From Paenibacillus sp. FSL H7-0737 (GTDB taxonomy: Bacteria > Bacillota > Bacilli > Paenibacillales > Paenibacillaceae), in NCBI RefSeq assembly GCF_000758545.1, contig NZ_CP009279.1:3844001-3908000 (forward strand): a DNA stretch of 64,000 nucleotides. Direction: 5' to 3'. How positions within the stretch are numbered: the first letter of the stretch is position 1; every line of letters starts with the position of its first letter. The position numbers and the translations under genes were made by a program. Shown one piece after another: positions 17,034 to 27,026 of the stretch. The notes under the pieces are model-generated. The model ran no database searches and had not been told where the DNA came from. It worked only from the letters and a program-made list of their open reading frames with translations.

Positions 17034-17804
17034 CTACGTGTAGATGGATAACAAAGGCTCATGATCTGTGAACATATAGAGCTGTGCGGGACGCTGGGAG
17101 TATTGATTTGAACTAAGCGCATTTCCCTCTTCATCTCTTACTTCTTTTAATATACCCTGACGACTACGTGTTGAAGTGATTTTACGAATAAAATTCGGTT
17201 CCTTAAATTCCGGCACTACCGTTTGAATGACTTGATAGAGCTCACTAAGGGTAAAATGTCTAGGTAAAAACTGTCTTGCGATCGTAGTCTGAAGCATTTG
17301 TTGTTGAATACGCAAATATGCATCCTTGATGATATCATGGTGGTCAAAAGCGAGCTCCAGCTCTTCAAGTGCTTCCTGCAATGTAAATAAACCTACCTCG
17401 CCAGCATCATCCGAAGCTTGTCTTTGCTCCAACATCCATTCTTCTACAAGGGCAAAAAAAGCATGACTGATAATCCATCCGCGAGGGTCGCGGCCTGGTG
17501 TACTGTAAACGCCCAGATATTCCAAATGACCACCATCTACACCAGTCTCTTCTTTGAGTTCACGTGTAGCCGCAGCATAAATGGACTCATCCTCCTGACA
17601 GAATCCGCCTGGGAGAGCCCACATTCCAGCACATGGCCATTTCTTTCGTCTAATTAACATTACCTTAAGCTCACGTAAGGGAAGCGTCTTCGTGACCGTC
17701 TTACGTTCGCGTTTGGTCAGTGTAAACATTACGATGTCGGCCGGAACTCCGTCCGGTGTACGATATTTTTTGGCGTTATAGGTTTGTTCCCCATTTTCGC
17801 TCAT
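17034..17804 (-). CDS. Nudix hydrolase with C-terminal winged helix, NrtR-like
   Basis: 256 residues. Residues 67-89 hold a complete Nudix box (G67, E73, R81, E82, E85, E86, G88), so ADP-ribose or nucleotide hydrolysis is likely retained. The last 90 residues, with ARQFLPRHFTLSELYQVIQ, form the winged helix typical of NrtR-type NAD regulators. With pncA and pncB directly behind it, it may both hydrolyse an NAD-derived effector and regulate this operon. An NrtR operator was not recognised upstream, so regulation is inference. ATG at 17804 lies after AAGGATGGGG; longer starts lack a ribosome binding site. Confidence 0.8.
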   Translation of the reverse strand: MSENGEQTYNAKKYRTPDGVPADIVMFTLTKRERKTVTKTLPLRELKVMLIRRKKWPCAGMWALPGGFCQEDESIYAAATRELKEETGVDGGHLEYLGVYSTPGRDPRGWIISHAFFALVEEWMLEQRQASDDAGEVGLFTLQEALEELELAFDHHDIIKDAYLRIQQQMLQTTIARQFLPRHFTLSELYQVIQTVVPEFKEPNFIRKITSTRSRQGILKEVRDEEGNALSSNQYSQRPAQLYMFTDHEPLLSIYT

Positions 17805-17928
17805 ATTTGCCCCATCCTTTTCCGAAGCTATAATTTTACTAATTCGTATCTTTAAATGTACCAAACCTTAACTTCTAAAATCAACAACTGGACATAGAAA
17901 GATTAGGATTATGTATAGTGTGAAACTT

Positions 17929-17956
17929 AAAGGGGCGGATCTGCATCCGCCCCCTA
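17929..17956 (-). terminator. Hairpin after ricA
   Basis: AGGGGCGGAT pairs with ATCCGCCCCCT around a CTGC loop. A T-rich tail on the minus strand is short. Confidence 0.65.
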
Positions 17957-17969
17957 AACTGAGTGTGGG

Positions 17970-18419
17970 TTATCCGCATGTGGTCGGAGGCGCCTCGGTG
18001 CCGGCTTCCACATTTATTTTTTCCGAAACGGTATCTCTAATCACGGAAATGACAAGCTGGAGTAGATAATTGATGTCACTCTGGCTCTGCTGAAATTCGT
18101 TCACGACTGGAATGCCGTCAATTTCATCCTGCAACACTTCAATTTCACGCTCGATCTTGGCTACCATATCTTTATTTTTAAAGCTTTCGAAGGCAACAAT
18201 CTCCTTCTGCTTTTTCTTAATCGTTGCAATCAGGCCTTGTACACGCTCGTGGTTCAGGATTTTTTGCTCAGCCTGCTGAAAATGCTTTACTTCTTCACTT
18301 GTCGAGATCAATGTAGCCAGTTCTTTGGCTTTACCCATAATATCCTCGCGTACGATCAAGTCACGGGTATTATAAGTCTTCATTCCATATTTATTCAAAC
18401 GTTGTTCCTCTGTACTCAC
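17970..18419 (-). CDS. ricA: RicA/YmcA-like regulatory protein (YlbF/YmcA family)
   Basis: 149 residues, helical, with the YlbF/YmcA family text (AKELATLISTSEEVKHFQ and the EREIEVLQDEID coiled stretch). In Bacillus subtilis RicA works with RicF and RicT to assist RNase Y in mRNA processing, and affects biofilm formation and sporulation. The C-terminal cysteine (TTCG at the end) may be the iron-sulfur ligand of the complex, which I recall only from the family. GTG at 18419 lies seven bases after GGGGAG. It follows miaB by 28 bases, the same order as in Bacillus. Confidence 0.82.
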   Translation of the reverse strand: MSTEEQRLNKYGMKTYNTRDLIVREDIMGKAKELATLISTSEEVKHFQQAEQKILNHERVQGLIATIKKKQKEIVAFESFKNKDMVAKIEREIEVLQDEIDGIPVVNEFQQSQSDINYLLQLVISVIRDTVSEKINVEAGTEAPPTTCG

Positions 18420-18447
18420 AAGCCATCTCCCCATTCGTATGTGATGA

Positions 18448-20034
18448 TTAATGAACAGCAGCAGCTTCTGCCACAATATCCCCTTTGATGTACCATGTTT
18501 TGGTATCTGTAATTCTCACTTTTACAAATGTGCCAATAAGCTCCTTCGACCCTTCAAAATGGACCAGCTTGTTCGCACGGGAACGGCCAGAAAGGACTTC
18601 CGAGTTATTCTTACTCTCGCCTTCTACCAGTACCTCGACGACTTCACCTAGCATACGGTCATTAATGATCCGACTATTCTCTTTAATGAGATCATTGAGT
18701 CTTTGCAGACGTTCGCTCTTCACTGACATCGGTACATTGTCCTCCATAGCAGCTGCAGGGGTACCTTCACGAGGTGAATAAATGAACGTATATGCCATAT
18801 CATACCCAACCTCGCGCACTAGCGAAAGAGTATCTTCGAATTGCTCATCCGTCTCACCAGGGAAACCAACGATAATATCGGTACTTAATACCGCATTAGG
18901 CACACTTATCTTGATCTTACGAACTAACTCCAGATAAGCTTCACGAGTATATTTGCGACTCATTTTCTTAAGTACGGCAGTACTTCCCGATTGAACCGGT
19001 AGATGGATATGCTCCACCAGGTTGCCGCCTTTGCCGAGTACTTCAATCAATTTATCGTCAAAATCACGTGGATGCGATGTCATAAAGCGGATGCGCGGAA
19101 TATCAATTAAACGCATATCATCCATTAGGTCACCAAAGGTGTAATCGATGTCTGTAAAATCCTTACCGTATGCGTTTACGTTCTGCCCCAGCAAAGTCAC
19201 TTCCTTGAATCCTTGACGCGCGAGCTCTCTTACTTCAGCAATAACGTCCTCCGGACGGCGGCTGCGTTCTTTTCCTCGTGTAAAAGGTACGATACAGTAC
19301 GTACAGAACTTATCACAGCCATACATAATGTTTACCCAAGCCCGCATGCCTTCACGTTTTTTCGGTAAGTTCTCAATAATATCGCCCTCTTTAGACCATA
19401 CCTCCACCACAAGCTCTTTACTGAATACAGCTTCTTTAATGAGGTGTGGCAGACGGTGAATATTATGCGTACCGAAGATCATATCCACGAATCCATGCTT
19501 AGACATAATTCGATTAACTACGCCTTCCTCCTGCGACATGCAGCCACACACGCCCAGCAAAAGACCTGGCTTCTCAATCTTCAAGTTCTTAAGGTGACCA
19601 AGCTCTCCAAACACCTTATCCTCGGCATTCTCGCGAATCGCACAAGTATTGAGCAGAATGAGATCCGCATGATTCCGATCATCGACGCTTTTGTAGCCCA
19701 TCTGTTCCAACAGGCCCTTCATCGTTTCCGTGTCATGCTCATTCATTTGGCAGCCATAAGTCGTTATATGATAATATTTGTCTACTCCGAAATTCTGCAT
19801 CTCTTCAGGAATCTCGAAATCATAATGCACTTCTATTTCTTCCTTGCCACGCCGTTTTCCTTCTTTATAATCAGGCTGGCTATTAATTTGAACGTTTCTT
19901 CCTTTAATCCGATAAGTAATCTTACCTTCTTCTTCACTAATTACCTTCGCATCGCTAAAATCAAAATATTTCGAATAATCTTTCGAACCCTTGCCGGATT
20001 TTAAGTCCGGTGAGTTATGGTTCCCCTTAGTCAT
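18448..20034 (-). CDS. miaB: tRNA-2-methylthio-N6-dimethylallyladenosine synthase
   Basis: 528 residues. Radical SAM methylthiotransferase that turns i6A37 into ms2i6A37 in tRNA. Domains in order: a 60-residue N-terminal extension, the UPF0004 domain with Cys in YGCQMN, LNTCAI and VCGCM, the radical SAM motif GCDKFCTYC (Cx3Cx2C), and a C-terminal TRAM domain. The ATG at 20034 has only a weak GAGG about 13 bases away. First gene of the pair with ricA. Confidence 0.94.
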   Translation of the reverse strand: MTKGNHNSPDLKSGKGSKDYSKYFDFSDAKVISEEEGKITYRIKGRNVQINSQPDYKEGKRRGKEEIEVHYDFEIPEEMQNFGVDKYYHITTYGCQMNEHDTETMKGLLEQMGYKSVDDRNHADLILLNTCAIRENAEDKVFGELGHLKNLKIEKPGLLLGVCGCMSQEEGVVNRIMSKHGFVDMIFGTHNIHRLPHLIKEAVFSKELVVEVWSKEGDIIENLPKKREGMRAWVNIMYGCDKFCTYCIVPFTRGKERSRRPEDVIAEVRELARQGFKEVTLLGQNVNAYGKDFTDIDYTFGDLMDDMRLIDIPRIRFMTSHPRDFDDKLIEVLGKGGNLVEHIHLPVQSGSTAVLKKMSRKYTREAYLELVRKIKISVPNAVLSTDIIVGFPGETDEQFEDTLSLVREVGYDMAYTFIYSPREGTPAAAMEDNVPMSVKSERLQRLNDLIKENSRIINDRMLGEVVEVLVEGESKNNSEVLSGRSRANKLVHFEGSKELIGTFVKVRITDTKTWYIKGDIVAEAAAVH

Positions 20035-20437
20035 GCTGTTTTCACGTCCTCTATCTCAAATGTAGCTTATTGATGTTTTAACCTAATATAAAATTATAGC
20101 ACATTCTATAACATTACATCCATCTTAGATGTCCATCCCAATATGCAGTGATTTAGGTTTATCAAGTAAAAACTTAACTTGCGTATTTTTTTAAAAAATC
20201 AGGTCTATTTTACCACAGCGTGAGAGCAGAGCATACTCTCAAAGAAAATTTTAATAGGTCAGGATAATAGCGCTTCTAAAGACTTCCATAAAAAAAATAC
20301 CCTGCCGACGAGCGACAGGGCCAAAATATATTCTATAAAGGGGGGTATGATATTTATATACGCCACAAAAACTGTAATGAATCACAGTTCTTGTCTGAAT
20401 ATCACTTTTTATGAAACTTGTAATAGGACGACTCTTG
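20035..20437. other. Gene-free stretch between miaB and the vWA gene
   Basis: AT-rich with a terminator at 20287-20321 that ends the five-gene operon. The miaB promoter should also lie here on the minus strand, but no clear -35/-10 pair was picked out. No other feature seen. Confidence 0.5.
20287..20321 (-). terminator. Terminator of the MoxR-vWA operon
   Basis: CCCTGCCG / CGACAGGG hairpin with one mismatch, followed on the minus strand by eight T. Confidence 0.75.
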
Positions 20438-21664
20438 TTATATCCCTTTTGTCCCAAGTTTTTTTGCTAATTCAGTAAGATCTTGTCCTTTTAGTGCACC
20501 TTCTACTAACTGTGGCAGCAGTGCAGGTGTACACGCAAAACAGGGCGTTCCATCGCGAGTCAAAGATCTCGCCACATGCTCATCATAGAAAGGTTTGCCT
20601 TCATCAGATAAAGCCAGCAAGCACATCGTTCTAACTCCAGATTCCTTCAGATGACGCATACGACGGATTAAGCCTGCCTGGTTCCCACCTTCATAAAGAT
20701 CCGAAATAACGATAAATAATGTCTTCTTCGGTTGATCGATAAACTGTTCGCAATAAGCAACAGACTTTTGTATATCTGTACCGCCACCTAACTGAATCCC
20801 GAATAACATGTCAACAGGATCGTTCGCACATTGCTCTGTCAGATCAACGACCTCTGTATCAAATACAACTACTCGGGTACTTAGCGATGGGATGCTTGCA
20901 AAAATAGAACCAACTACTGAAGCCCAAATAATTGATTCTGCCATAGAACCACTCTGATCGATATCCACAATGACTGTCCATTCCTTACTTCGTCTTGCCC
21001 GATCATAAAAGTAGAATCTCTCAGGGATAATCTGTTGTCGCTCTGCATCATAATGCTTCAGATTGCGTTTTATCGTCCGTGTCCAGTCTATACCACTAAG
21101 TGACGGTAATGGAGAATGCTCTCTGCGATTCAGTGCACCCGTCACCGCCCGACGCAGATCTTCCTCCATACGCTTTACAAGATCATCCACAACCGCCTTC
21201 ACTAACAGGCGAGCCGTATCTTTTGTCTTCTCAGGAATTTTCCCTTTTAGCGAAAGTAGTGTACCTACTAGCTGTATATCAGGCTTCACTGTTGCCAGAA
21301 CTTCCGACTCAAACAATAATTGCTTCCAGCCCTTCCGCTCCATCGCATCATGTTGAATAACCGATACGATATCCTCTGGGAAGAAATTGCGAACATCTCC
21401 TAACCATTTTGCCAACCGGGGTGCAGATTTACCTGATCCCGCTCCTCTTTGTCCTGTAGCCGAAGAGTTAGCAGCACCACTATTTACGATATCGCTCGTC
21501 TCATCATAGATAGCAGCCAGTGCTTGGTCCATGATGAGTTCATCTTCAGACAGGTGAATACTTGCGTTTCCGCTAGAAACCGTCAATTGCTCTTCTGCAG
21601 ACTGACCAAGAATAAGGCGCCACCGAGCTACAACACTTGAATCCACGGATGTACTCATCGTCAT
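20438..21664 (-). CDS. vWA domain protein, YehP/CoxE-like
   Basis: 408 residues. The C-terminal half is a von Willebrand factor A domain with a metal-ion-dependent adhesion motif, DIDQSGSM near residue 239, plus GGGTDIQ and ISDLYEGG. The N-terminal half has no named domain and contains KPDIQLVGTLLSLKGKIP. Proteins of this type act as metal-dependent adaptors beside MoxR ATPases. The ATG at 21664 overlaps the previous stop by four bases (ATGA). An ATG two codons later (21658) is equally possible. Last gene of the five-gene operon. Confidence 0.8.
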   Translation of the reverse strand: MTMSTSVDSSVVARWRLILGQSAEEQLTVSSGNASIHLSEDELIMDQALAAIYDETSDIVNSGAANSSATGQRGAGSGKSAPRLAKWLGDVRNFFPEDIVSVIQHDAMERKGWKQLLFESEVLATVKPDIQLVGTLLSLKGKIPEKTKDTARLLVKAVVDDLVKRMEEDLRRAVTGALNRREHSPLPSLSGIDWTRTIKRNLKHYDAERQQIIPERFYFYDRARRSKEWTVIVDIDQSGSMAESIIWASVVGSIFASIPSLSTRVVVFDTEVVDLTEQCANDPVDMLFGIQLGGGTDIQKSVAYCEQFIDQPKKTLFIVISDLYEGGNQAGLIRRMRHLKESGVRTMCLLALSDEGKPFYDEHVARSLTRDGTPCFACTPALLPQLVEGALKGQDLTELAKKLGTKGI

Positions 21665-24000
21665 ATATCTCCAAAGTCAAATTCATTCAAATCCTCAATC
21701 ATCTTCGCTTCGGCCTCCTTCAGCTCACCCGTCAGAATCTCAGCAGCCTGCTCGGTATTCACGCCCCACAACTCCCCTAGAAGTTCGGCAATCATCGTCT
21801 TTTCTCTTCGTTCAAAGGTGCTGAAAGCACGCCGTAAAAATACTAATGCACGTACAAATTCTTCATCATCTAATGAATTAATATACTCATTCAATTGTTC
21901 CCACAGACTTAATCGAGACAACAGTACATATCGATTACGCATAGACATCCCTTCGAACCAGCCTGCTCCAAGTTCTGCGGGTATACCTGGCGACAGGCGC
22001 CTCGATACTTCTTCTGAACATTGCTGTGCAGTCATCGCATTACGCTCCAATAAAATGGAACACGCCACTCCAGATAAACGCGGATTGCAGTCATCCCTCT
22101 CTGACAAGTGTTTCAGCTCTTGTATCCACAACAGCTCATCTAATTCCTCACTATGCGCAATAGCTGCCTGATTCAGTATGTTCATAGCTTTAAGCATCTC
22201 ACCTGAAGCCTCATCGTTACATTGGCTCGCATCCAGCAAGAACAGACAGGCTCGTCTGAACAGTTGTTCAAGCAAAGGAATGAGCGGCTTGGTATCAATC
22301 CGTCGAACATCGCCATATTGAATCAGAAGAGATAACTCATGAATGGAAGCAGCAATCTGCACCACATCTCGAGTATCAACAGCTAGACGCTGAAGCGTCT
22401 GCCGTCCGGCTTCCATCTGGTGTATCATTCCACACTCATAAGCCGTTCGAATAAGTGCTGACGCTTCCGCAATGGTACTGCTGCCATCTAATTTTTGTTG
22501 CAATACATAAGCTGAAGCAATCTCAATTGTTTCCCCAAGTAGCGTAGATTCAACGACCTGGATCTCAACTTCAGGAGACCACTTCATTACCCAATGCTCT
22601 GCCCACGTTGCGCCAGTCTGACCACTTGCTCTTATGTTCACTAGATCGATCCCAAGTAATCTGAGCCTATGAAAAAGAAAGGAACGATTTAAGTCTAAAT
22701 AAGCTGCTTCCTCAGAAGATACTCTTCGGTTCTCTCGGAGATCTAGTTCAAGATCATTTGCCACTGGGGTTTTATATTTCTCAAGCTTCAAGCGCTTTAA
22801 TTGCCGATTCAGATCATCTTGAATCGGCGTCTGACTAATCCCCTCTGCCAACTCACCAATAGCAGTACCGATATCTGTACGAGCAAGCGCTTCTGCGATC
22901 ACACTTAGCTCTCCACGCCCCAGTAAAGTCAGCGCAGCATCTCTTAGATCTCTTAACGTCGGAGCACTTCCACCGTGAAGGGCAGCTAATGATTCAGCTA
23001 AGCGAACGGCTTCGATAATTTCCGCTGTGGAACGGTGTGTCCCTGTATTACGCAAGTATCTGGCTACGGTAGACAGATAATGATTCGGCAAGTCTTCAAG
23101 TGAGCCATTCATCATACGTTCCCACATCATTTGATAATAATGAGGAGCGAGGTTACCTGCTCCGTAGCCAGACAAAGAAGATAACTTATAGTACGTGTAG
23201 GGCATAAGTGTTAGCTTCGAATTTAGAGAAGGAAGAGCATCTATTTCCTCATCCGACATACCAGATGCCAGATCAACAAGCGCCGCTGCATGGTATGCTC
23301 CACATACAACAACGATCTTATTTGGTTGATGGCCAGCAGCGATTGTATCCTGAATCTGACGACGCATATAAGCTTCACGTATCGTATTGTGTGCATATTC
23401 TACTATGTTGTTATGTCTCTCATTTTCTTCAGAAATCTGACGCATTTGGGATGAGAAAGAAATAATTGCTTCCTGATATGCACCTTTGTTAGTGTTGTGT
23501 TCGAAATTGCGCTCCCAATACATATCATAATCAAGCTCACCAGCCAGCTCAGCTACTCTATCATATAGAGATGCTTCTTCAGCAGCCTTCTCAACCGTAT
23601 TGTTAACTTCAGATTCATCGCTCTGTTCAACAGAATCTCTACTTTTGGTTCGTATATCCTGTAACGCGATGACCACTGATGAAGGTAAATCTATAAAAGC
23701 TGTATATGCCCCTTGCTGCTCCGCCCATCTCATCGCTTGATATTCGGGGGAATATAGCGCAAGCGGCCAAAGGGCTGTACGCACAGGAACTTCCTCCGTA
23801 AAAGCTAGAATGGCAATAGGAGGTTTGGTTGTCATGTTGATGACATGGCGAATCTCAGGTGTGGCATCCGATGGACCCTCAATTAACACAGCTGTGGGCT
23901 CTATTTCATGAAGGAAGCTCAATAGATGCTGCGCACCACCAGGAGACAAATGCCGCACCCCAAAAATATGCACGCCAGCTCCAGTAGTTTCGCTCTCCAC
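21661..24000 (-). CDS. DUF5682 protein, YehM-like, TraB/ChaN-like N-terminus
   Basis: 779 residues, no signal or transmembrane helix. The N-terminus reads FGVRHLSPGGAQHLL and then AVLIEGPSD (residues 13-44); near 230 comes VVVCGAYHAAAL. This G-x-x-H / E-G / G-x-x-H spacing is like that of TraB, ChaN and EreA-type proteins, thought to be metal-dependent hydrolases. That link is my inference. The rest, about residues 280-779, is helical without a recognised motif. Homologues (YehM) lie next to MoxR and vWA genes in other bacteria. GTG at 24000 follows AAGGAG; it overlaps the AAA gene stop by one base. Confidence 0.72.
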   Translation of the reverse strand: MESETTGAGVHIFGVRHLSPGGAQHLLSFLHEIEPTAVLIEGPSDATPEIRHVINMTTKPPIAILAFTEEVPVRTALWPLALYSPEYQAMRWAEQQGAYTAFIDLPSSVVIALQDIRTKSRDSVEQSDESEVNNTVEKAAEEASLYDRVAELAGELDYDMYWERNFEHNTNKGAYQEAIISFSSQMRQISEENERHNNIVEYAHNTIREAYMRRQIQDTIAAGHQPNKIVVVCGAYHAAALVDLASGMSDEEIDALPSLNSKLTLMPYTYYKLSSLSGYGAGNLAPHYYQMMWERMMNGSLEDLPNHYLSTVARYLRNTGTHRSTAEIIEAVRLAESLAALHGGSAPTLRDLRDAALTLLGRGELSVIAEALARTDIGTAIGELAEGISQTPIQDDLNRQLKRLKLEKYKTPVANDLELDLRENRRVSSEEAAYLDLNRSFLFHRLRLLGIDLVNIRASGQTGATWAEHWVMKWSPEVEIQVVESTLLGETIEIASAYVLQQKLDGSSTIAEASALIRTAYECGMIHQMEAGRQTLQRLAVDTRDVVQIAASIHELSLLIQYGDVRRIDTKPLIPLLEQLFRRACLFLLDASQCNDEASGEMLKAMNILNQAAIAHSEELDELLWIQELKHLSERDDCNPRLSGVACSILLERNAMTAQQCSEEVSRRLSPGIPAELGAGWFEGMSMRNRYVLLSRLSLWEQLNEYINSLDDEEFVRALVFLRRAFSTFERREKTMIAELLGELWGVNTEQAAEILTGELKEAEAKMIEDLNEFDFGDI

Positions 24001-25094
24001 TAGTTCATCTCCTTACAAGCCGTATATAACCCCCGCCAATCTGCGCCACGTTTTTTCATAATATTGTCGAGATACTCTCTCCAGACAAGTTGATCCTTAT
24101 CATCATCTTTCACAATGGCACCTTGCAGCCCTGCGGCCAGATCTTCGTCCGTCAGTTCTCCATTACCGAAGCTTGCAGCCAGCGCCATACTATTCGTTAA
24201 GAGCGAGATCGCTTCAGCTGTGGAAATCACACCTGCTGGAGACTTCACCTTCTCCTTCTTATCCAATGTCATCCCGCTACGCAACTCACGGAAGATGGTC
24301 ACGACCTTATGTAAAGCTTCGTCTGCAGGGAGCGACGCTTGCAAATCGTAGGAAGAGGCAATTTCACGAACTCGTTTCTTCACAATCTCAACTTCAGTAT
24401 ACAAATCCGCAGGGGCTGGAAGGACGATAATATTAAATCGTCGCTTCAAGGCAGTTGACATGTCATTTACTCCACGGTCTCTCGTATTAGCTGTTGCAAT
24501 GATCGAGAAGCCTTTGCGCGCACTCATCTCCTTACCTAGCTCAGGAACGGATATCGTCTTCTCCGATAAGATGGATATCAACGCATCCTGTACCTCAGAT
24601 GCACAACGAGATATCTCCTCAAAACGTGCAATGCCCCCATCCTCCATCGCTCGCATAATAGGGCTCTTCACTAGCGCTTCCGGCGTAGGGCCTTGTGCAA
24701 GCAGCATTGCGTAGTTCCACGAATAGCGCACCTGCTCTTCACTCGTACCCGCAGTACCTTGTACGACAAGTCCTGATTGTCCATATATAGCAGCTGATAA
24801 ATTCTCAGATAACCATGACTTTGCTGTACCCGGCTCACCGATTAATAGCAGTGCACGATCAGTTACCAGTGTGGCTATCGCCATCTCTATTAATCGTTTA
24901 TTACCAATGTACTTAGGTGTAATGTCGGTACTCCCTGCTTTACCACCAACGATAAACTTCAGTACTGATTGGGGCGACATCTGCCATCCTGCTGGAACCT
25001 TACCAGTGTCCGCTTTACGAAGCGCTTCCAACTCATGCTCATACAGTCTTTCTGCTGGAAGCCTCATAATATCTTGTAATAGTTCTTGACTCAT
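24000..25094 (-). CDS. MoxR-type AAA+ ATPase, YehL-like
   Basis: 364 residues. Walker A is GEPGTAKS at 86-93; the Walker B region is GGIARFEEIS near 155; sensor 1 is IATANTRDRGVN and an arginine-rich LKRRFN follows. The AAA+ core is followed by a helical lid. MoxR ATPases use ATP to remodel or insert cofactors into partners, usually with a vWA protein, present here two genes downstream. The ATG at 25094 lies nine bases after GAGGTG. The site is six bases after the preceding stop codon, so translation is coupled. Confidence 0.86.
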   Translation of the reverse strand: MSQELLQDIMRLPAERLYEHELEALRKADTGKVPAGWQMSPQSVLKFIVGGKAGSTDITPKYIGNKRLIEMAIATLVTDRALLLIGEPGTAKSWLSENLSAAIYGQSGLVVQGTAGTSEEQVRYSWNYAMLLAQGPTPEALVKSPIMRAMEDGGIARFEEISRCASEVQDALISILSEKTISVPELGKEMSARKGFSIIATANTRDRGVNDMSTALKRRFNIIVLPAPADLYTEVEIVKKRVREIASSYDLQASLPADEALHKVVTIFRELRSGMTLDKKEKVKSPAGVISTAEAISLLTNSMALAASFGNGELTDEDLAAGLQGAIVKDDDKDQLVWREYLDNIMKKRGADWRGLYTACKEMN

Positions 25095-25100
25095 CGTTAG

Positions 25101-26978
25101 CTACACCTCTTCATTTGGGTTTGATGGTCCTTGCATGAGACGAATGACATACTCAAGTTGTTCTTCTGCAACCTCACTAAATCGAGGTAGAACAGTTATT
25201 ATTCGACTCGCAAAACTCGCTGGAAGCTGACATAGCTGTTCAAATGTATACGGTTCAATTAATCGACATTCTGTATTTCTATCATCTTCCAAAGCCACTA
25301 GGAGAGCTTCTTGCAAATGTTGTTTATTTATCCCTGTACGTGCTAAGCCCATCAAGAGAATATTGGAAAACCGATGGCGGAATTCAGGATTATCGGTCAA
25401 TTTACGAAGTAAATACTGCATTGCTTCGGCATGTCCCGGCCTTGCAAAGGCACTGACCAGTTCGTATTGATCCAGCTCTATAAAAGCATCAAGCCACCGT
25501 GAATCCCATTGAAGAGCCAGTACCTCGGGCGGCTGCATTTCGATCTTATACATATATTGAATCTGGTCTACAGGTGAATTCCAAACTGCATCATAAGTCC
25601 CATGATATCGTTGAACTACAACTTCAGATATGGTGCGTAGCAGTTGCTGCGCCATTGAAGAAGCATGGCTAGTTGAAGATGGCGCATAATGCTTTAGAAC
25701 TTCAACATATTGTTCATACACACGCTCTGGTGACAAGTAGAGATACGCATCTTTAAAAACATCATTCACATATCTTCTATTGTTTCTATAGTAGACAAGA
25801 TCACGCTCAAGTGTTTGCTGTAATATACGTCTCGCTTCGATAGAATCTATCTGTCTAAAATAGGAGTTTGCTTCCTCGATCAATGAATTCCACTTTAGCT
25901 GATTCATATATAATGGATACTGCTCGAGAACATTAAAATATAGTTTCTCTAGTTCAGGACTGCGTTTGTAAGATAAAACCCGAAGATACTGGACTACCTT
26001 ATTCCATAATCCGTCTTTCTTCTTCGTATCGCCCATAATCTCTGAGACAGTTTGAAGCATATCTGATAACTCTACAACAAGTCGTTTTGTGAGCTCTTGG
26101 GCTTGACATTGTCTCAATGCAGGAACTACAAGTTCACTATCTTTTCCCGTAAATGCCTCATGCAGCCGGTTCACCGCATTTACCGAGTCGCTCTTAGCCA
26201 GCGCATTATAGGCAGCTTCGCGAATCTTTTTCTTCTTATCTGTACTCCAAGCCAGTAATTCGATTTCATATTGTCCCTGACCTGCGAGCAGAGAAATAGC
26301 CATGGCTCGAACATCTTCTGATCCTGAATCTGCAGCTTGATAGATCAGATCCTGAACGCTATCACCACCTAATACTGCGATCACGTACAGCTTTCTCGTC
26401 TCTACTATTCCTCCAGCAGGATCAAATTGATCGATAAGGATCGGAATAATCTGAGGCCCATAAGCTGGCAGGATCTGCTTCATCACAAGCTCGGCGATCT
26501 CAACATATGGATCTTGGAGGGCTGCTAACGCGGGATGAATCATTCGAAGATCTTGAAACAATCCTGTCTCAAAAGCTTCCTTGATAATCTCATATCGTCC
26601 TCCCCCGCGAGTCTTTAATGCCGTCTGTACCGCTGACAGCTTACGATATGAAAACTGAGTAGGCAATCTCACCGGATGGACTTCCACCTCAAGCAGTTCA
26701 CCATCAGGCGAGGTCGCTCCCTGTGTATATAGCACCGAGCTAAGCAGCACACTGAGCTCCTGTAGGTTCTGAGCAGAGGAAGATCCCTCGGAATGATCTG
26801 GTTCAATGACCGCAACGATTCCCTCTCCTAACCTTTTGAATATGGGAGCACGTTCACCTAACTGTTGAAACTGTGGCAATAGCCGCTTTAAGCGGAAATC
26901 CTCAGCAGCGAGCTCACTTCCAGCTATATACAGCCGGTTTACTTCTTGATGAAGCTCTTGTAGTAAAGCTGTACTCAT
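25101..26978 (-). CDS. HEAT-repeat-like helical protein of the MoxR-vWA operon
   Basis: 625 residues, soluble. The middle, about residues 120-310, carries paired helices with HEAT-like spacing (for example DVRAMAISLLAGQGQYE and KKIREAAYNALAKSDS), so a curved protein-binding scaffold is likely. No catalytic motif was seen and I do not know a specific family name. ATG at 26978 is six bases after GGGAGGA. It lies 48 bases after the SWIM gene and six before the ATPase start, hence part of the same operon. Confidence 0.65.
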   Translation of the reverse strand: MSTALLQELHQEVNRLYIAGSELAAEDFRLKRLLPQFQQLGERAPIFKRLGEGIVAVIEPDHSEGSSSAQNLQELSVLLSSVLYTQGATSPDGELLEVEVHPVRLPTQFSYRKLSAVQTALKTRGGGRYEIIKEAFETGLFQDLRMIHPALAALQDPYVEIAELVMKQILPAYGPQIIPILIDQFDPAGGIVETRKLYVIAVLGGDSVQDLIYQAADSGSEDVRAMAISLLAGQGQYEIELLAWSTDKKKKIREAAYNALAKSDSVNAVNRLHEAFTGKDSELVVPALRQCQAQELTKRLVVELSDMLQTVSEIMGDTKKKDGLWNKVVQYLRVLSYKRSPELEKLYFNVLEQYPLYMNQLKWNSLIEEANSYFRQIDSIEARRILQQTLERDLVYYRNNRRYVNDVFKDAYLYLSPERVYEQYVEVLKHYAPSSTSHASSMAQQLLRTISEVVVQRYHGTYDAVWNSPVDQIQYMYKIEMQPPEVLALQWDSRWLDAFIELDQYELVSAFARPGHAEAMQYLLRKLTDNPEFRHRFSNILLMGLARTGINKQHLQEALLVALEDDRNTECRLIEPYTFEQLCQLPASFASRIITVLPRFSEVAEEQLEYVIRLMQGPSNPNEEV

Positions 26979-27026
26979 GGATATTCCTCCCAAAGTTTAT
27001 GTGAAACTTATGCTTTCTTAATTTTT

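Noticed and set aside
19444-20004. 186-codon plus-strand frame within miaB
   Set aside because: Antisense to the strongly conserved radical SAM and UPF0004 domains.
20251-20457. 68-codon minus-strand frame overlapping the operon terminator
   Set aside because: It contains the terminator hairpin and no ribosome binding site.
24115-25089. Plus-strand frames opposite the MoxR ATPase gene
   Set aside because: Shadows of the real gene; no ribosome binding sites.
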